Shown here: one piece after another, positions 42,123 through 51,813 of the stretch
Layout of the letters: every line of letters starts with the position of its first letter
Position numbering within the stretch: position 1 is the stretch's first letter
Assembly (NCBI GenBank): GCA_903907995.1
Contig: CAIVQH010000041.1
Location: forward strand, 310,001-374,000
DNA: 64,000 nucleotides
Source of the DNA: an uncultured Verrucomicrobiota bacterium
Lineage (GTDB): Bacteria; Verrucomicrobiota; Verrucomicrobiia; Limisphaerales; UBA9464
Reading direction: 5' to 3'
The notes under the pieces: model-generated
Database searches by the model: none
What the model was told of the DNA's origin: nothing
Seen by the model: only the letters and a program-made list of their open reading frames with translations
Made by a program: the position numbers and the translations under genes

Positions 42123-42157
42123 CTTTTACCTTTTACCTTTTTCCTTTTTCCTTCACC
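42123..42157 (+). repeat. Pyrimidine heptamer array, right of four-helix-bundle gene
   Basis: CTTTTAC twice, CTTTTTC twice, CTTCACC once. The reverse complement (GTAAAAG, GAAAAAG) is the same unit family as the left array, so the two flank the gene as an inverted pair. livF starts 4 bp after the array. Confidence 0.8.
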
Positions 42158-42160
42158 CAC

Positions 42161-42868
42161 GTGCTCGAAGTCAAAAATCTCACGGTGAACTACGGCGCCA
42201 TCACGGCACTGCATGATGTGTCGTTGCGCGTTGAGGCCGGGACCATCGTGACCTTGATCGGTGGCAATGGCGCGGGCAAGACCACGACTCTGCGTGCGAT
42301 TTCAGGCATGGTGAAGCCGAAGGCTGGGCAGATCCTTTACGAAGGCCGCGACATCACAGGGGTGCCGCCGCACAAGCTCGTGGGCCAGGGCCTCGCCCAT
42401 TCGCCCGAGGGCCGGATGGTTTTCGCCAACCTGACCGTGCTGGAAAACCTGCGGATGGGTGCCTACCTCCAGCGCGACAAGGCGGTCATCGCCCGCGAGT
42501 TGGAATTCGTTTACGCCACCTTCCCCCGCCTGCAGGAGCGTGCGGCCCAGCTCGCCGGCACCCTCAGCGGCGGCGAGCAGCAGATGCTCGCCATCGGTCG
42601 CGCCCTGATGAGCCAGCCCAAGTGCCTGCTGCTGGACGAACCTTCGCTCGGCATCGCCCCGCTGCTGGTCAAATCCATCTTCGAGAAGATCGTGGAGCTG
42701 AACCGCACTCGAGGGCTCACGATCCTGCTCGTCGAACAGAACGCCAACCTGGCACTACAGGTCTCGAGCTACGGCTACGTGCTAGAGACCGGCCGCGTCA
42801 TCCTCGCGGGTGAGGCGGCCAGCCTGCGCGCCGACCCGAAGGTCCGGGAAGCCTACTTGGGGGGCTAA
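42161..42868 (+). CDS. livF: Branched-chain amino-acid ABC ATPase (LivF-like)
   Basis: 235 residues from GTG 42161. Walker A GGNGAGKTTTLR, signature LSGGEQQMLAIGRAL, Walker B CLLLDEPSLGIAP and H-loop LLVEQNAN, all in the compact LivF form. Normally livG and livF are a few bases apart; here 460 bp separate them, exactly the four-helix-bundle insert. Translation of livF may now depend on the pyrimidine array upstream, which offers no Shine-Dalgarno site. Confidence 0.95.
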   Translation: MLEVKNLTVNYGAITALHDVSLRVEAGTIVTLIGGNGAGKTTTLRAISGMVKPKAGQILYEGRDITGVPPHKLVGQGLAHSPEGRMVFANLTVLENLRMGAYLQRDKAVIARELEFVYATFPRLQERAAQLAGTLSGGEQQMLAIGRALMSQPKCLLLDEPSLGIAPLLVKSIFEKIVELNRTRGLTILLVEQNANLALQVSSYGYVLETGRVILAGEAASLRADPKVREAYLGG

Positions 42869-43108
42869 AAAGGCCCTTTCGGGTGGGGTTGGGACACGGT
42901 TTTGGCACTTGTCACACCCGGCTGTTCCATTGCGTCACACGACGGCACGCCCGAAACGGCCTTACGGGGCAGAAACGGCGATTTTTCAGGCATTTACGCC
43001 GATTCCAAGCCCCGTTTCGGTCCGGCATCACGATTGCAATAGTGCTGGCAGAGCGACGCCCGGAAGGCGGCGCACATTAAGTAACCAAAAAGCAAAACCA
43101 CACCCACT
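42869..43108. other. 240-bp upstream region of the Hsp20 gene
   Basis: No gene is visible. The region contains the candidate sigma-54 promoter at 43021-43040 and another GGCAC-type sequence near 42903 that lacks the second element. Confidence 0.45.
43021..43040 (+). promoter_or_regulatory. Candidate sigma-54 promoter of the Hsp20 gene
   Basis: GG at 43024-43025 and GC at 43036-43037 are separated by exactly 10 bases, and the -12 element reads TTGCA. The -24 part (CCGGCAT) is weaker than TTGGCAC. It lies about 70 bp before the start codon. Confidence 0.4.
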
Positions 43109-43564
43109 ATGAAACTGCTCATCCCCAATCGTCAGAACGGCTACGGACTCAACCCGCTGCTCAACCTCGGTCACGAACTGGACCGCCTGTTTGATGCCTC
43201 GCTCCGCAGCCCGGCCAGTCGCGAATACCAGAACACCTATGCGCCCGCGCTTGAACTGCGCGAGGACAAGGACAACGTGTTCGTCAGTGTCGAGCTGCCC
43301 GGCGTGGACAAGAAGGACGTCGAAGTCACGCTGCATGAGGGCGTGCTCACCATCTCCGGCGAACGCAAGCAGGAGACCGAGGTGAAAGAAGGCGAATACT
43401 TCCGCACCGAACGCAGCTACGGCCGCTTCCAGCGCCAGGTAGCCCTCGCCCAGCCGGTCGCGGCTGATGCCGTGAAGGCGGCCTACAAGGACGGCGTGCT
43501 GACCATTACGCTTCCCAAGACGCCTGAGGCCAAGCCCAAGCCGATCACCATCAGCGCGAGCTGA
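43109..43564 (+). CDS. Small heat-shock protein (Hsp20/alpha-crystallin)
   Basis: 151 residues. The alpha-crystallin domain spans about residues 45-140: ALELREDKDNVFVSVELPGV, GVLTISGERKQETEVKEGEY, RSYGRFQRQVALAQPVAADA, and the C-terminal KDGVLTITLPK. A short PKPITIS tail supplies the I-x-I-like anchor. It is an ATP-independent chaperone that holds unfolded proteins. Monocistronic with its own strong terminator. Confidence 0.95.
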   Translation: MKLLIPNRQNGYGLNPLLNLGHELDRLFDASLRSPASREYQNTYAPALELREDKDNVFVSVELPGVDKKDVEVTLHEGVLTISGERKQETEVKEGEYFRTERSYGRFQRQVALAQPVAADAVKAAYKDGVLTITLPKTPEAKPKPITISAS

Positions 43565-43587
43565 ACCGATAACGGCAAGGAATTCAC

Positions 43588-43620
43588 CCCGTGCGCTCCC
43601 ACCGGAGCGCACGGGTTTTT
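43588..43620 (+). terminator. Intrinsic terminator of the Hsp20 gene
   Basis: A perfect 12-bp stem (arms 43588-43599 and 43604-43615, 4-base loop) followed by TTTTT. It lies 23 bp after the stop. Confidence 0.9.
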
Positions 43621-43626
43621 GGTGTT

Positions 43627-45018
<1,392 letters not shown>

Positions 45019-45091
45019 GGGAGGAGTGTTTGCCAGGACGCGACGGGCGACAACTCCCCTTACAAAGATGCCGTCACGATTCCGGGGCCTT

Positions 45092-48000
45092 TCATGGTCC
45101 GGTGCGCTTCCGCGAGTCCAGCTGCTGCTGCAAATCGGCCGCGCGCTTTGCCCCGGCGGAAATGATGGCCGGCGGGAATTCCCGCTCCAAATTACCCAGG
45201 ACCGGCAGGGCCTTGCTTTCCAGCCGGCTTGCCAGCTTTATCCACGCGTAGCCCTCCACCGGGTCCTTGGGCACACCCCGCCCCTGACCATAGGACATTC
45301 CGAGGTTGTATTGCGCCGGGGCATATCCCTGATCGGCGGCCTTGCGCAGCCATTTCACAGCGGCAACATCATCGATGGCCGTGCCCTTTCCCTTGATCAG
45401 GGCGATGCCAAGATCGGCTTGGGCCCGATCCAGCCCCTGCTCGGCCGCCAGCCGGCACCATTTGATGGCCTCGGCCTCATCACGCTCCACTCCCAGCCCG
45501 TTCATATACAGCAGCGAGAGGTTATGTTGCGCCTTGGCGACGCCATGCTCAGCGGCCCGGCGGTACCACTTCACCGCCTCAGTGGTATCCTTCGCCAATC
45601 CACGCCCTTCATAATACGAGACACCAAGACTGAACTCGGCATCGGGCAGGCCCTGGTCCGCGGCCTTGCGAAACCATAGGGCCGCCTCGACCGGGTCAGG
45701 ACCGTCCCCGTGTCCGGTCATCAGCACCATGCCAAGGCTGTTTTGGGCCTTCGCGTCGCCTTTCACGGCCGCCTGCCGGTATCGCTTCGCCACCTCAACG
45801 TCGCTTTCCGGAATACCGCGTTTCCTGCCGGCCGCAGGGGATGAAAGCAGGACGTACATGCAGGCCAGCACGATCACAGCCGCCAATCCGCACGCCAAAG
45901 GCGTCACCCAAAAAAAACGCCCGCGATGACGACGGCGGCGCCGGGGAGCCTCCTCGTCGGCTTCCGGCCTGTGAAAGGGCCTGCGGACCAGAGCTTCTGG
46001 AGCATCGGTGACCGCAGTTTCTGGCGCTTCCGTCACCCCACCAATCCGGGTGGCGGTAGTCGCCGGGAGCGCTTTGGGCATTGGCGCAACCGGAGGGGCG
46101 GGATCAGCCGTCAGCGTGGGGCGCAGGGCCGGCTTTTGCGCGGGTGTGCCGGCAGGGTTGTCCGGGAGCGGCGGCAGTTTCCCAAAACTGGCGGGCAGGC
46201 GTCCCCGGCTGCAGCCGACGGGCAGCGACAGCGTCCCCACCGTTTCCTGCCAAAGCCGGGTGGCCAATTTGCGGTGCTCCGCCACCTGATCGGCCGGCAC
46301 CGAGTCGGCCAGCGTCGTCAGTTCGAAGTTCGTTTTCCAATATCCCTGGCTGCTGCGGCTGACCCGGATGAAGCTGAAATGGGGGCTCTGTATGCGCTCG
46401 CGCGGGGTGATCTTGAGCATCGGCAGGCGCGGTGACTCGACCTCAATCAGGTATGAGAAATTAAACGGAAAGGCCAGGGCGAACGGGGTCTTTCTCGGTT
46501 CAGGTCCGGGAACCGGCAGATAATTCCCGCTGAAGCCGGCGGCAATATTGCGGAACGCGCAAAATCCCGACTGGGCACGTTGCAGGAAGCCATTGATCTC
46601 AAAGACTTCCGCGAGCAGAAATTCATTCGTCTCCCGGTCGTCACGGCATTGCACCGTGCCGACGCGTGTGGCCTGGCCGAACCGGTTCGCACAAATCTTG
46701 AGCCTTTCTTTCGCAAAGGCTTCCTCCCCCATGGTCGCCAGCTGATTGCGGAGCGAATCGGCCGCCTCGCCGGACGCCTTCACATTCACGCCGAAATAGG
46801 AGAATTGTCCCGTGGTGTCCAGCAGTATGGATTCCCGTAAATCGTGGCGGCTGAGTTCAGGCCTTGGCCGCGGTTGATCCGCCAACCCGGACGTACCAGC
46901 CGCCACGGGGAGTCCCACCCCAAAATCAGGAATGTACCGGTTCAACGCTCCGCCGCCCTGAGTGCCGATGGTCGGGTCCACCCAGTATTTCTGCCCCTGC
47001 AGGGTAAACTCCACGACCACGTGATTGAACAGCGCCGGATCCGGCAACATGTCTGCGACCGCCTTTCTGGACCAGGCATGGACCAGCATGGGGACGGCTG
47101 GCACATTCAGGCTTTTCAAAAGGCACACCAGCAGCAGGGAGAGGTCCTTGCAGTCTCCGTAACGGCGACGGGCCACCACACCCGGCCGGGCCGGAACATA
47201 GCCGCTTTTCCCCAGGTCGGTGCCCAGATAACGGCAATCCGTCTGAACGAAGTCGATGGCCCGGCTGACCTGTTGCAGGGGATCATCGGAGGCGCTTCGG
47301 ATCTCACCAACCAGTTCGTCCAGCAAAGCCGAATTGTCTTCGAGATAATCGGCAGCGAAGGCGGCGGCCACGCTTTTCCAATCCGCACAGTCGGACACAT
47401 GAATCCAGGGAAAGGCGAGGTGCCAGCTGGGAGTGTAGGGTTCCGCTTTCGCCGCCTGGTAGGCAGAGCGCTCCCATTTCCATACCTTCAGCTCCCCATC
47501 GGCTTCCTCCACCGGCTGCAAATCTTCTGCCGACGATTCCCATTTCAGCGCACGGGAACCGGCAAACCGGACGGAAAAATGGAACCGGGAAATGGAAACT
47601 GACGCCGGGAGCGAGAAGAAGTTGAGGCAGTTCTCCCGCAGGAAATCGGGATCGTTCTCGGTTGTATACGACCATTCCAGCACATCTCCCGGACGGACAT
47701 CTTCCAGCACCAGCAGAATCGTGAACCGGCCGTGGATGTTATAACGTTCCAACCCTTCTTCACGCTGGATGATCCGCATTGTCGCCAGATCCAGCTGGTT
47801 GATTTCGGCATCTCCCCGTCGGAGCCGGACGAAATGCAGCACGATCTTTTGGGTGCGCGGCTCGAAGGCGATGGACCGTTGTGAATATTTCTGGACTGCC
47901 TGTGTGGTCTCCAGCCGGTACGCGAAATGACAATGATTCTGGTGCAGTTCCGCGTGAACCTGTTCGCTCAGGAGCAGATCGCTGACGTGCTCGGCCCCTT

Positions 48001-48118
48001 GCGACTTGAAGGCCAGGTCGAGGCTGAACGTCTGCGCCCAGTCCGGCACGGGGCCGACGGAAACGCGAGCCCGGGCGAGCTTCTGCGCCTCCAGGTCGTC
48101 GGTCGGAGTGGCATCCAT
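45092..48118 (-). CDS. DUF3857-transglutaminase-Sel1 fusion protein
   Basis: About 1008 residues from ATG 48118 (MDATPTDDLEAQK); ATG 48124 is two codons upstream. N-terminal DUF3857 (residues about 30-230), then a transglutaminase core with RRRYGDCKDLSLLL (cysteine), FNHVVVEF (histidine) and YWVDPTIG (aspartate). A middle part reaches a membrane segment (FFWVTPLACGLAAVIVLACM), after which six Sel1 repeats follow (KAQNSLGMVLMTGHGDGPDP and so on). Sel1 repeats after a transglutaminase are rare; orientation of the two halves across the membrane would decide whether they meet substrate on the same side. Confidence 0.85.
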   Translation of the reverse strand: MDATPTDDLEAQKLARARVSVGPVPDWAQTFSLDLAFKSQGAEHVSDLLLSEQVHAELHQNHCHFAYRLETTQAVQKYSQRSIAFEPRTQKIVLHFVRLRRGDAEINQLDLATMRIIQREEGLERYNIHGRFTILLVLEDVRPGDVLEWSYTTENDPDFLRENCLNFFSLPASVSISRFHFSVRFAGSRALKWESSAEDLQPVEEADGELKVWKWERSAYQAAKAEPYTPSWHLAFPWIHVSDCADWKSVAAAFAADYLEDNSALLDELVGEIRSASDDPLQQVSRAIDFVQTDCRYLGTDLGKSGYVPARPGVVARRRYGDCKDLSLLLVCLLKSLNVPAVPMLVHAWSRKAVADMLPDPALFNHVVVEFTLQGQKYWVDPTIGTQGGGALNRYIPDFGVGLPVAAGTSGLADQPRPRPELSRHDLRESILLDTTGQFSYFGVNVKASGEAADSLRNQLATMGEEAFAKERLKICANRFGQATRVGTVQCRDDRETNEFLLAEVFEINGFLQRAQSGFCAFRNIAAGFSGNYLPVPGPEPRKTPFALAFPFNFSYLIEVESPRLPMLKITPRERIQSPHFSFIRVSRSSQGYWKTNFELTTLADSVPADQVAEHRKLATRLWQETVGTLSLPVGCSRGRLPASFGKLPPLPDNPAGTPAQKPALRPTLTADPAPPVAPMPKALPATTATRIGGVTEAPETAVTDAPEALVRRPFHRPEADEEAPRRRRRHRGRFFWVTPLACGLAAVIVLACMYVLLSSPAAGRKRGIPESDVEVAKRYRQAAVKGDAKAQNSLGMVLMTGHGDGPDPVEAALWFRKAADQGLPDAEFSLGVSYYEGRGLAKDTTEAVKWYRRAAEHGVAKAQHNLSLLYMNGLGVERDEAEAIKWCRLAAEQGLDRAQADLGIALIKGKGTAIDDVAAVKWLRKAADQGYAPAQYNLGMSYGQGRGVPKDPVEGYAWIKLASRLESKALPVLGNLEREFPPAIISAGAKRAADLQQQLDSRKRTGP

Positions 48119-48205
48119 TGGCATGGGCGAGGATGGGCGGACGGGCGAACCGCTTTCAAAACCAAAAGCAGACGTCGGACATCGTATTATTCAGTCTGCC
48201 CTGTC

Positions 48206-48225
48206 CGTGGGCTGAAACCCGCGGC
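48206..48225. repeat. Short palindrome with CTGAAA loop
   Basis: CCGTGGG pairs with CCCGCGG (one G-T pair) around CTGAAA. Similar short palindromes occur at 58947-58964 and 58986-59005. Confidence 0.35.
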
Positions 48226-48283
48226 CACCTCCATTGAGGGGCTCTGCGACCGGGCCGGGTCCGCCCCGGCTAACATCCACCGT

Positions 48284-49486
48284 TCAGGCCATCGCCCGCG
48301 AGACACCACCGGCACGGATGGCATGGCGGCGCTGGAGTTCATGGATCGCCTTCACCACAACCGGGGCAGCCATCTCATGGACTTCAAATCCGCGTCCGAT
48401 CTCGCGCAGCAGCGTGATGGTGAGTTCGCCGCCGAGGTGCTCGCGGAATTCTTCCAGGCCGGTGACGACGCGCAGCTGCCCGTGTTCATCCTCGTGCAGC
48501 AATTCATTCACGAAGAGATCGAAGCCCAGACGCTCCAGCAGCACCAGGATGCGTTCCGCCTGATCCGGCTTCAGAAAGCCCTGCTCGCGGGCGTAGATCA
48601 CGTCGAGCGCGATGCCCACGGCCACGGCCTCGCCATGGCGCAGGCGGTATTCGGAAAGCTGTTCCAGCTTGTGCGCCGCCCAGTGGCCAAAATCCAGCGG
48701 GCGGGCGCTGCCCATCTCAAACGGATCACCGCCCGTGGCGATGTGATTCAGGTGCAGTTCAGCGCTGCGGAAAATCAGGCGCTGCATCGGCTCAGCGGCA
48801 AACCGGGCCAGTTCCCCGGCTGCCTGCTCCAGCCAGTTGAAAAACTCCGCGTCGCGGATGCAGGCAACTTTGACCGCCTCGACATAGCCGGCGCGCTTGT
48901 CGCGGGCCGAAAGCGTTTCCAGCAGATTGAAATCGTTGACGACGGCGAAGGGTGGGGCAAAGGCGCCGATGAAATTCTTCTTCCCGAAGGCGTTGATCCC
49001 GTTCTTCACGCCCACTCCCGAATCGGCCTGCGCCAGCGTCGTGGTGGGAATGCGGATGTGCCGTACCCCACGATGGGCCGTGGCTGCCGCGAGCCCGACC
49101 ATGTCGAGCACGGCACCGCCGCCAATGGCGACCACGTAGTTGTGGCGGTCGATGTGATGCCGGTCGATCAGGGCGTGCATCTCCGTGACCCGGAACGGCG
49201 TGTTTTTGACCGTTTCGCCTCCGATCATCAGCACGGGCGGGCACACCAGCTGCACCTGCTCCGCGTGCGCCGCGAACCAGGCCTCGATGCGGCCCGGCAA
49301 ACCGGACATCGCCTGGGCGAGCGATTCGTCGACGACGACCAGCACGCGGGCCCGGGGGCTGAAGGGCGCGGGCCGGCCATCCACCAGGATATCCGCCAGC
49401 AACGGGTTGGCCGGGGCGAACACCTCGTGCGTGAAATGCACCTGGTGCCGCCAGCGGACTTCGATGGTTCGCTCAAGGGAAGTCAT
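48284..49486 (-). CDS. Dehydroquinate-synthase-superfamily cyclase (EboD-like)
   Basis: 400 residues with the sugar-phosphate cyclase fold. NYVVAIGGGAVLDMVGLAAAT and HIRIPTTTLAQADSGVGVKNGIN carry the NAD and metal-binding motifs, FGHWAAHKLEQLS the C-terminal metal histidine, and GFEVHEM a tail typical of the Ebo-associated form. It could make dehydroquinate or an Ebo-type cyclic sugar product. aroB of the shikimate pathway is usually shorter (about 360), so the Ebo assignment is preferred, not proven. The alkaline-phosphatase-family gene lies nearby. Confidence 0.8.
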   Translation of the reverse strand: MTSLERTIEVRWRHQVHFTHEVFAPANPLLADILVDGRPAPFSPRARVLVVVDESLAQAMSGLPGRIEAWFAAHAEQVQLVCPPVLMIGGETVKNTPFRVTEMHALIDRHHIDRHNYVVAIGGGAVLDMVGLAAATAHRGVRHIRIPTTTLAQADSGVGVKNGINAFGKKNFIGAFAPPFAVVNDFNLLETLSARDKRAGYVEAVKVACIRDAEFFNWLEQAAGELARFAAEPMQRLIFRSAELHLNHIATGGDPFEMGSARPLDFGHWAAHKLEQLSEYRLRHGEAVAVGIALDVIYAREQGFLKPDQAERILVLLERLGFDLFVNELLHEDEHGQLRVVTGLEEFREHLGGELTITLLREIGRGFEVHEMAAPVVVKAIHELQRRHAIRAGGVSRAMA

Positions 49487-49526
49487 GAAAAAGCGTGGCA
49501 GTTCGACGACGCGGGACCGGATTTAT

Positions 49527-50432
49527 TTAGCGAACTTCACGCACGTCCAGCCAGAGCGTCGCGTGAAATTTCCCGCCGGGTGGCAGCACGATCACCTCGC
49601 CGTCACCACGGCCAAAGGAATTCGGCAGCGCGGTCCAGGGTTCGAGGCAGTAGAATGACTCCTCCGTGTTGCGCGACCAAAGCGCGGCGAAGCGGTATTC
49701 CGGGGAGGCGGCGAAATTCACGACCGTTTCCAGGCCGGCCGCCGGATCCACCAGCGCCAATTCCTTCTCCGCAAATTCACCGAGGAACACCGTGCCGCTC
49801 ACGTCCACCCCGGCACTCAGTTCCTGCGCCGGAAATGGCTCCTCGAAAAAGGATTCCGCCTTGCCGATCTGGTTGAACCGGGTCGCCCGCGAGATGCGGA
49901 TGAAGCAGCGGTTGCGCTCGCCGCCAGGAATGATCGGCACCGCCAGGTAGGGGTGGATGCCCGTGCTGAACGGCAGCGGTTGCGAATCGAGGTTCTCCAC
50001 GGACTGCAGCAGTTCCAGCCGCCCTCCGGTCAGCCGGTAGATCACCTCGTGACGAAAGGCGAAAGGATAGCTCGGTCGCGTCAGCTCGGAATCGGTCAGT
50101 TCCAGCGTGACGCTGGATTCGCTCTGAGCCGTGACCTGCCAAGGCACGCGTCTCGCGAAACCGTGTTGCGGCGACTGCCAGAGCCGGCCGTTGAGTTCGT
50201 ACTGCCCCTCCTTGCCCTGCGCCGTGTTGAAGCTCACGTGCGGGAACAGCAGCGGATTGCCGCCCCACATGCGCTCGGGATAGCGCGCGATGACCTCTTC
50301 GGGACAGTGCAGCGCTTCGACCAGGCCATGACCGGGCAGGCGCTTCGCATAGCGCACCAGCCAGCCACCCAGTTCAGGATAGACTGTGGCGAGGGCGTGA
50401 TCGCCGTCGCGGAGCGTGAGTGCGGTTGCCAT
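49527..50432 (-). CDS. Aldose 1-epimerase-family protein
   Basis: 301 residues with a galactose-mutarotase-like beta-sandwich: ERMWGGNPLLFPHVSFNTAQ, QHGFARRVPWQVT (the acid/base histidine) and FSTGIHPYLAVP (the TG.HPY motif with a second histidine), and late E in FYCLEPWTAL. It should interconvert sugar anomers. It lies 40 bp from the EboD-like gene on the same strand, so it may act on that product or simply on free sugars. Confidence 0.88.
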   Translation of the reverse strand: MATALTLRDGDHALATVYPELGGWLVRYAKRLPGHGLVEALHCPEEVIARYPERMWGGNPLLFPHVSFNTAQGKEGQYELNGRLWQSPQHGFARRVPWQVTAQSESSVTLELTDSELTRPSYPFAFRHEVIYRLTGGRLELLQSVENLDSQPLPFSTGIHPYLAVPIIPGGERNRCFIRISRATRFNQIGKAESFFEEPFPAQELSAGVDVSGTVFLGEFAEKELALVDPAAGLETVVNFAASPEYRFAALWSRNTEESFYCLEPWTALPNSFGRGDGEVIVLPPGGKFHATLWLDVREVR

Positions 50433-50486
50433 GGCACAAGGCTAAACGCCCTGCCCGCCCTTGGGAAGCCAGCAGCATCGGCCGGT

Positions 50487-50846
50487 TCAGGACGGCTGGT
50501 TTTTCGGAGTCTGCAGGTGGCCGGCCGCCACTTCCACCAGACGGCGACCGGAGATGCGCAGCCCCAGCCAATCACGGACCGGATTGACGCCATCCTCCTT
50601 CCGCACGCGCAGATCGTTGGCGATCGAGCTGACCTGAAAGACGGCATGCGCATCCCCCGCCTCGGAGATCACGGCGAAATCCGGCGCGAAAGCCCGGGGC
50701 CAGACGCTGCGGATCAGCATTGCGGCCGGACGCTTCCACCACGGGAGGCAGCGGGCAAAAAGCTCCCGCTCGAACTGTTCCGGAGCGATGCCAGATCGCC
50801 GGGAATAGACGTCGCGGAAGCTTGGCAATGGGTCGGGTTCAGCCAC
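50487..50846 (-). CDS. Conserved hypothetical protein
   Basis: 119 residues from GTG 50846. MAEPDPLPSFRDVYSRRSGI, RELFARCLPWWKRPAAMLIR and a positively charged middle resemble a small conserved group of Verrucomicrobia proteins that I cannot name. No signal peptide or membrane segment. It is 54 bp from the epimerase gene on the same strand, with no other context. Confidence 0.6.
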   Translation of the reverse strand: MAEPDPLPSFRDVYSRRSGIAPEQFERELFARCLPWWKRPAAMLIRSVWPRAFAPDFAVISEAGDAHAVFQVSSIANDLRVRKEDGVNPVRDWLGLRISGRRLVEVAAGHLQTPKNQPS

Positions 50847-50944
50847 GCCTCAATTTCGTGCACGCACACACACGCCGTCAATCCAATCAGCCCGCCGCCG
50901 TCAGTTAAATGTGTTTCTCAGGGACGGCCGTGACCCAAACCGCA

Positions 50945-51676
50945 TCACTTCGCCCCCTGTTGTACCCATTTTTTCACCAGCTCCAGCGACTTGGGCGGCA
51001 GCTTATGTTTCTCGGGCAACGGCAAATCCTCATCCAGGCCGGCCACGATGGTGATCAGCGGCGATTTCTTCAGGTCGCCCGGGGCGACCGCCTGCCCATA
51101 GTTCTTGCCGCCCTTCAACACGCCTTCAAGGGAGCCCACATCGAAGCCGCCCTTGGCCGACGCCCCCGAGTGGCAGGACCCGCACGCCGCCGCGAACACC
51201 GGCTGGATGTCCGTCGCGAAGGTGACCGGTTTCACCACCTCGGCAATGGGACCGTCGGGCCAGACCGCCCCCTGATCAATCCACGCACGCAGCAGACCGA
51301 TCTGCTCGCCGGTGAGCTTTTCGGACTGGCCGGGCTTGTCGCTCGGCGGGGGCATGAGCATCTCGTCTACCAACCCGGCGACCATGTGGATGAGCGCGCT
51401 CTGTTCGCTATGGCCAGCCACGATGGTCGGACCGTAGTCGGTCTCCTTGAACGCGCCCTCCTTCGTGTCACAGCGGTATTTCCCCTTCTGCTTTTGCGCG
51501 CCGTGGCAGGAGAAGCAGGACTCCTTGAGCAGCGGATAAACCTCCTGGGTGAAATCCACCTTGCGCGGCAGCGGCAGCGGCAGCTTCGACACATCCACCG
51601 GTTTGGGCTTCTTGTCCTCGGCAAACAGGGCGAGTGGCACGGCAAGCAGCAGTGGCAAAAGGCGCGTGGACTTCAT
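50945..51676 (-). CDS. Di-heme PSCyt1-type cytochrome c protein
   Basis: 243 residues with a signal peptide (MKSTRLLPLLLAVPLALFAE). Two heme c motifs, CFSCH at 54-58 and CGSCH at 165-169, each in the planctomycete-style cytochrome c (PSCyt1) setting with downstream SALIHMVAGLVDEMLMPP (the methionine ligand in MPP) and the corresponding second copy (LPLPEKHKLPP lacks the methionine). It is a periplasmic electron carrier or heme protein; it precedes, divergently, the porin gene. Confidence 0.85.
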   Translation of the reverse strand: MKSTRLLPLLLAVPLALFAEDKKPKPVDVSKLPLPLPRKVDFTQEVYPLLKESCFSCHGAQKQKGKYRCDTKEGAFKETDYGPTIVAGHSEQSALIHMVAGLVDEMLMPPPSDKPGQSEKLTGEQIGLLRAWIDQGAVWPDGPIAEVVKPVTFATDIQPVFAAACGSCHSGASAKGGFDVGSLEGVLKGGKNYGQAVAPGDLKKSPLITIVAGLDEDLPLPEKHKLPPKSLELVKKWVQQGAK

Positions 51677-51813
51677 GGCGATGCAGCTAAGCTAGCAAAG
51701 CCGGCGGCGATGCCAAGCCGCGGGCGATTCATTAGAGAATCCCAATGTTTGAGGCGTCCGGAATGATGATTCGGGGCTTGTTTGCCGGGGTGGCCTTCCC
51801 ACACTGAACGCCA

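Noticed and set aside
42895-42920. Second sigma-54-like site (TTGGCAC) upstream of Hsp20
   Set aside because: The GC expected 10 bases after GG is missing (AC instead).
47927-49876. 649-residue open frame antisense to the transglutaminase and cyclase genes
   Set aside because: Crosses the gap and two opposite genes; no domain pattern.
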